A stretch of DNA of 64,000 bases from Chloroflexota bacterium (GTDB taxonomy: Bacteria > Chloroflexota > Anaerolineae > UBA4142). Position 1 is the first letter of the stretch. Every line of letters begins with the position of its first letter. The notes under the pieces were generated by a model that did no database searches, was not told the DNA's origin, and saw only the letters and a program-made list of their open reading frames with translations. The position numbers and the translations under genes are program-made. Where the stretch lies: NCBI GenBank assembly GCA_016219275.1, contig JACRBM010000040.1:62001-126000 (forward strand), given 5' to 3'. Positions 62,529 through 64,000 of this stretch are shown in pieces.

Positions 62529-63836
62529 CTAGGTTTCGCTCGCCAAAATTACTTGCGCCGCTTGCCGCGCGTGGCGCGTAACCGACTCGCCGTTCGTCAA
62601 CGCCGGATAAATTTGCGCGGTCGTCGCGAGAAACAGCTTGGCGATTGGAGTTTGAATCGTCGGAATCAAATGCGCCGAGTTTAATCCGTGCAACGGCTCG
62701 ACGTACCGTTCGCGGTGAACGAGGAAATAACGAATGGACTGGACATCGAAAGTCGGAAACATCTTGCGTAAGTTTTCCAACCAGATCGCGCGAATCTCCT
62801 CGTCCGATTTTTTTTGCCAGTCGCTATCCGGCGCGGTGTACTTGGGCAAATAAACGAGATGATAGCCGCCGACATATTTCGGATCAATGTACGCCGTCGT
62901 TTCGATGACGCCGGTGAAGGGCACGCGGTCGTCCGTAATGTTGAGCGTCCAATACCCGGTCAACGGTTTGTCGAGCACGAGCAACGGACACACGATGCCG
63001 AGGTAGTCGGTCTTGCCGAGCAAATCGTGATACTCGGCGGGCGCGTCTGGAATCAAGCGCCGAAACACCGGCGCTTGCATCGTCACGACGACCGCGTCGA
63101 ACTCGCGCACCGTGTCGCGGATGCGAATGCCGCGCGCGCGATTCTGTTCGAGGACAACCTGTTGCACAGGTGTCTTCAAATGAATCTTGCCGCCGGCGGA
63201 TTCAATTTTTTGCGCCATCGCTTGCATCAGCGTCGCGTACCCGCCGATGAGATGCCCCGACATTTCTTTTTGATTCGCGCCGCTGCGCGTCGAACGCGTC
63301 CGCACCATCCGCGCCCAGATGTACGTCGCGGGCGTGTTCTCGAAACCGCCGTCGAATTTCGCTTTGAGCATCGGCTTCCAGATATTTTCGTATGTGCCGC
63401 GTCCGCTCCACTGAACGAGCCAATCTTCGACGCCGACGCTTTCGAGCGCGTGCCAATCGCGAATCACTTGCGCGTACGCAATGTTCAAGCCGAGTCGAAA
63501 ACGATCCACCCAGCCGAGCGGTGGAAAGCGCAAAAACTCGACGACGCTATTCATCGAGTAAATCGTGCCTTGATGAAAAAATCCCATCCGCGTTTCGCGG
63601 AATCGCAATTGATCCGCGATACCCAGATCGTCACTCAGCTCGCGCAAAGAACTATCGCTCGAAAGAATCGCGTGATAAAAGCGATCCACGGCGGTGCCAT
63701 CTTCGAGCACGAGCGGTCCCGCCAGACCACCTAGCACCGGTGACGCTTCGAATATCTCAACGGGCACACCACGCCGCGCGAGCAAATAACCCAGCGTGAT
63801 GCCCATGATACCACCGCCAATAATGCCTATCGCCAA
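62529..63836 (-). CDS. FAD-dependent oxidoreductase of the amine-oxidase/protoporphyrinogen-oxidase-like fold
   Basis: 435 residues. FAD motif IGIIGGGIMGITLGYLLARR with a later acidic residue in VEIFEAS, LGGLAGPL, YHAILSSDSSLRELSDDLG, and a C-terminal FAD contact near LATTAQIYPALTNGESV. Similar proteins accompany glycan or carotenoid/hopanoid genes; the substrate is unknown. Start is a TTG at 63836 with GAGG six bases upstream. It lies 79 bases after the LamG array begins and may be independently expressed. Confidence 0.82.
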   Translation of the reverse strand: MAIGIIGGGIMGITLGYLLARRGVPVEIFEASPVLGGLAGPLVLEDGTAVDRFYHAILSSDSSLRELSDDLGIADQLRFRETRMGFFHQGTIYSMNSVVEFLRFPPLGWVDRFRLGLNIAYAQVIRDWHALESVGVEDWLVQWSGRGTYENIWKPMLKAKFDGGFENTPATYIWARMVRTRSTRSGANQKEMSGHLIGGYATLMQAMAQKIESAGGKIHLKTPVQQVVLEQNRARGIRIRDTVREFDAVVVTMQAPVFRRLIPDAPAEYHDLLGKTDYLGIVCPLLVLDKPLTGYWTLNITDDRVPFTGVIETTAYIDPKYVGGYHLVYLPKYTAPDSDWQKKSDEEIRAIWLENLRKMFPTFDVQSIRYFLVHRERYVEPLHGLNSAHLIPTIQTPIAKLFLATTAQIYPALTNGESVTRHARQAAQVILASET

Positions 63837-63842
63837 AGGATA

Positions 63843-64000
63843 CCTCGTTTGGAAATTGGAAATTGGAGACTAGAAGTTGGAAATTAGAAGTTGGAAGTCA
63901 GAAGCCAGAATTCAGAATCCAGAATCCAGGTTTCAGGTTCGCAATTCGCAATTCGCAATTTGCAATCCGCCATCCGCCATTCGCCATCCGCCATTCGCTA
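63843..64000. repeat. Series of degenerate short tandem repeats
   Basis: Consecutive blocks: GGAAATTGGAAATTGGAGAC and GAAGTTGGAA units, then CAGAATCCAGAATCCAGG, then TTCGCAATTCGCAATTCGCA, then CCGCCATCCGCCATTCGCCA units, up to the window edge. Short units of 9-10 bases change step by step. No gene seen in it. Confidence 0.8.

Overview
This 64 kb window reads as a high-GC (by eye upper fifties percent) bacterial chromosome fragment, most plausibly from an uncultured or little-studied Chloroflexota (Anaerolineae-like) bacterium. That assignment is an inference. It rests on many large secreted proteins with Thr/Pro-rich linkers, a recurring FLPLV-type peptide next to those linkers, several big membrane glycosyltransferases of the DUF2723/GT39 kind, Uma2 nucleases, and abundant dispersed palindromic intergenic repeats. 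I saw no rRNA, tRNA, CRISPR array or prophage.

Layout. (1) 1-5.3 kb: a truncated RseP-type site-2 protease, then a minus-strand operon of a Fur-family regulator, a Bcp peroxiredoxin and an ECF nickel/cobalt importer (NikM-CbiQ-CbiO). It is driven by a strong sigma-70-type promoter whose -10 element overlaps a near-perfect 36-bp palindrome. A SnoaL-like gene follows. (2) 5.5-9.9 kb: a divergent complex-I-like membrane protein, a SIMPL-domain protein and a secreted beta-propeller protein. (3) 10.2-15.1 kb: an exopolysaccharide module (rmlB, two paralogous small proteins, rmlA, a CpsD-type tyrosine kinase, two Wzz-like proteins). (4) 15.1-30.2 kb: mostly housekeeping genes (DUF4013 protein, YhhQ-like transporter, a phospholipase-D lipoprotein, recF, rsmG, uvrB, malQ), interrupted by a two-gene cassette (Rossmannoid enzyme plus transmembrane winged-helix protein with an external DNRLRE domain), a Uma2 nuclease, a glycosyltransferase, an SRPBCC protein and an IS200-like Y1 transposase between matching palindromes. 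(5) 30.5-51.6 kb: an envelope-glycan region with GT39-like enzymes, PQQ-type propellers, a glycoside hydrolase, an acetamido-amino-uronate sugar trio (WbpB/D/E-like), an ACP-SDR-AMP-ligase mini-operon, a membrane acyltransferase, a hexapeptide acyltransferase and a deacetylase-like protein. (6) 51.8-63.8 kb: six secreted proteins, five of them recombining LamG and GH16-like modules with linkers and C-terminal anchors, then an FAD oxidoreductase.

How the genes work together. Regions 3, 5 and 6 look like one large investment in the cell surface: nucleotide-sugar synthesis, chain-length control, lipid-linked sugar transfer, acyl decoration and a set of exported, probably anchored carbohydrate-binding or -processing proteins. 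The nickel operon looks self-regulated. The best candidates for undescribed biology are the nickel operon and its operator, the Rossmannoid/winged-helix-DNRLRE cassette, the ACP-SDR-ligase unit, the tandem small-protein pair inside the EPS operon, and the modular LamG locus with its shared C-terminal signals. Gene starts were chosen from Shine-Dalgarno matches and operon overlaps, so several lie inside the longest possible reading frame.
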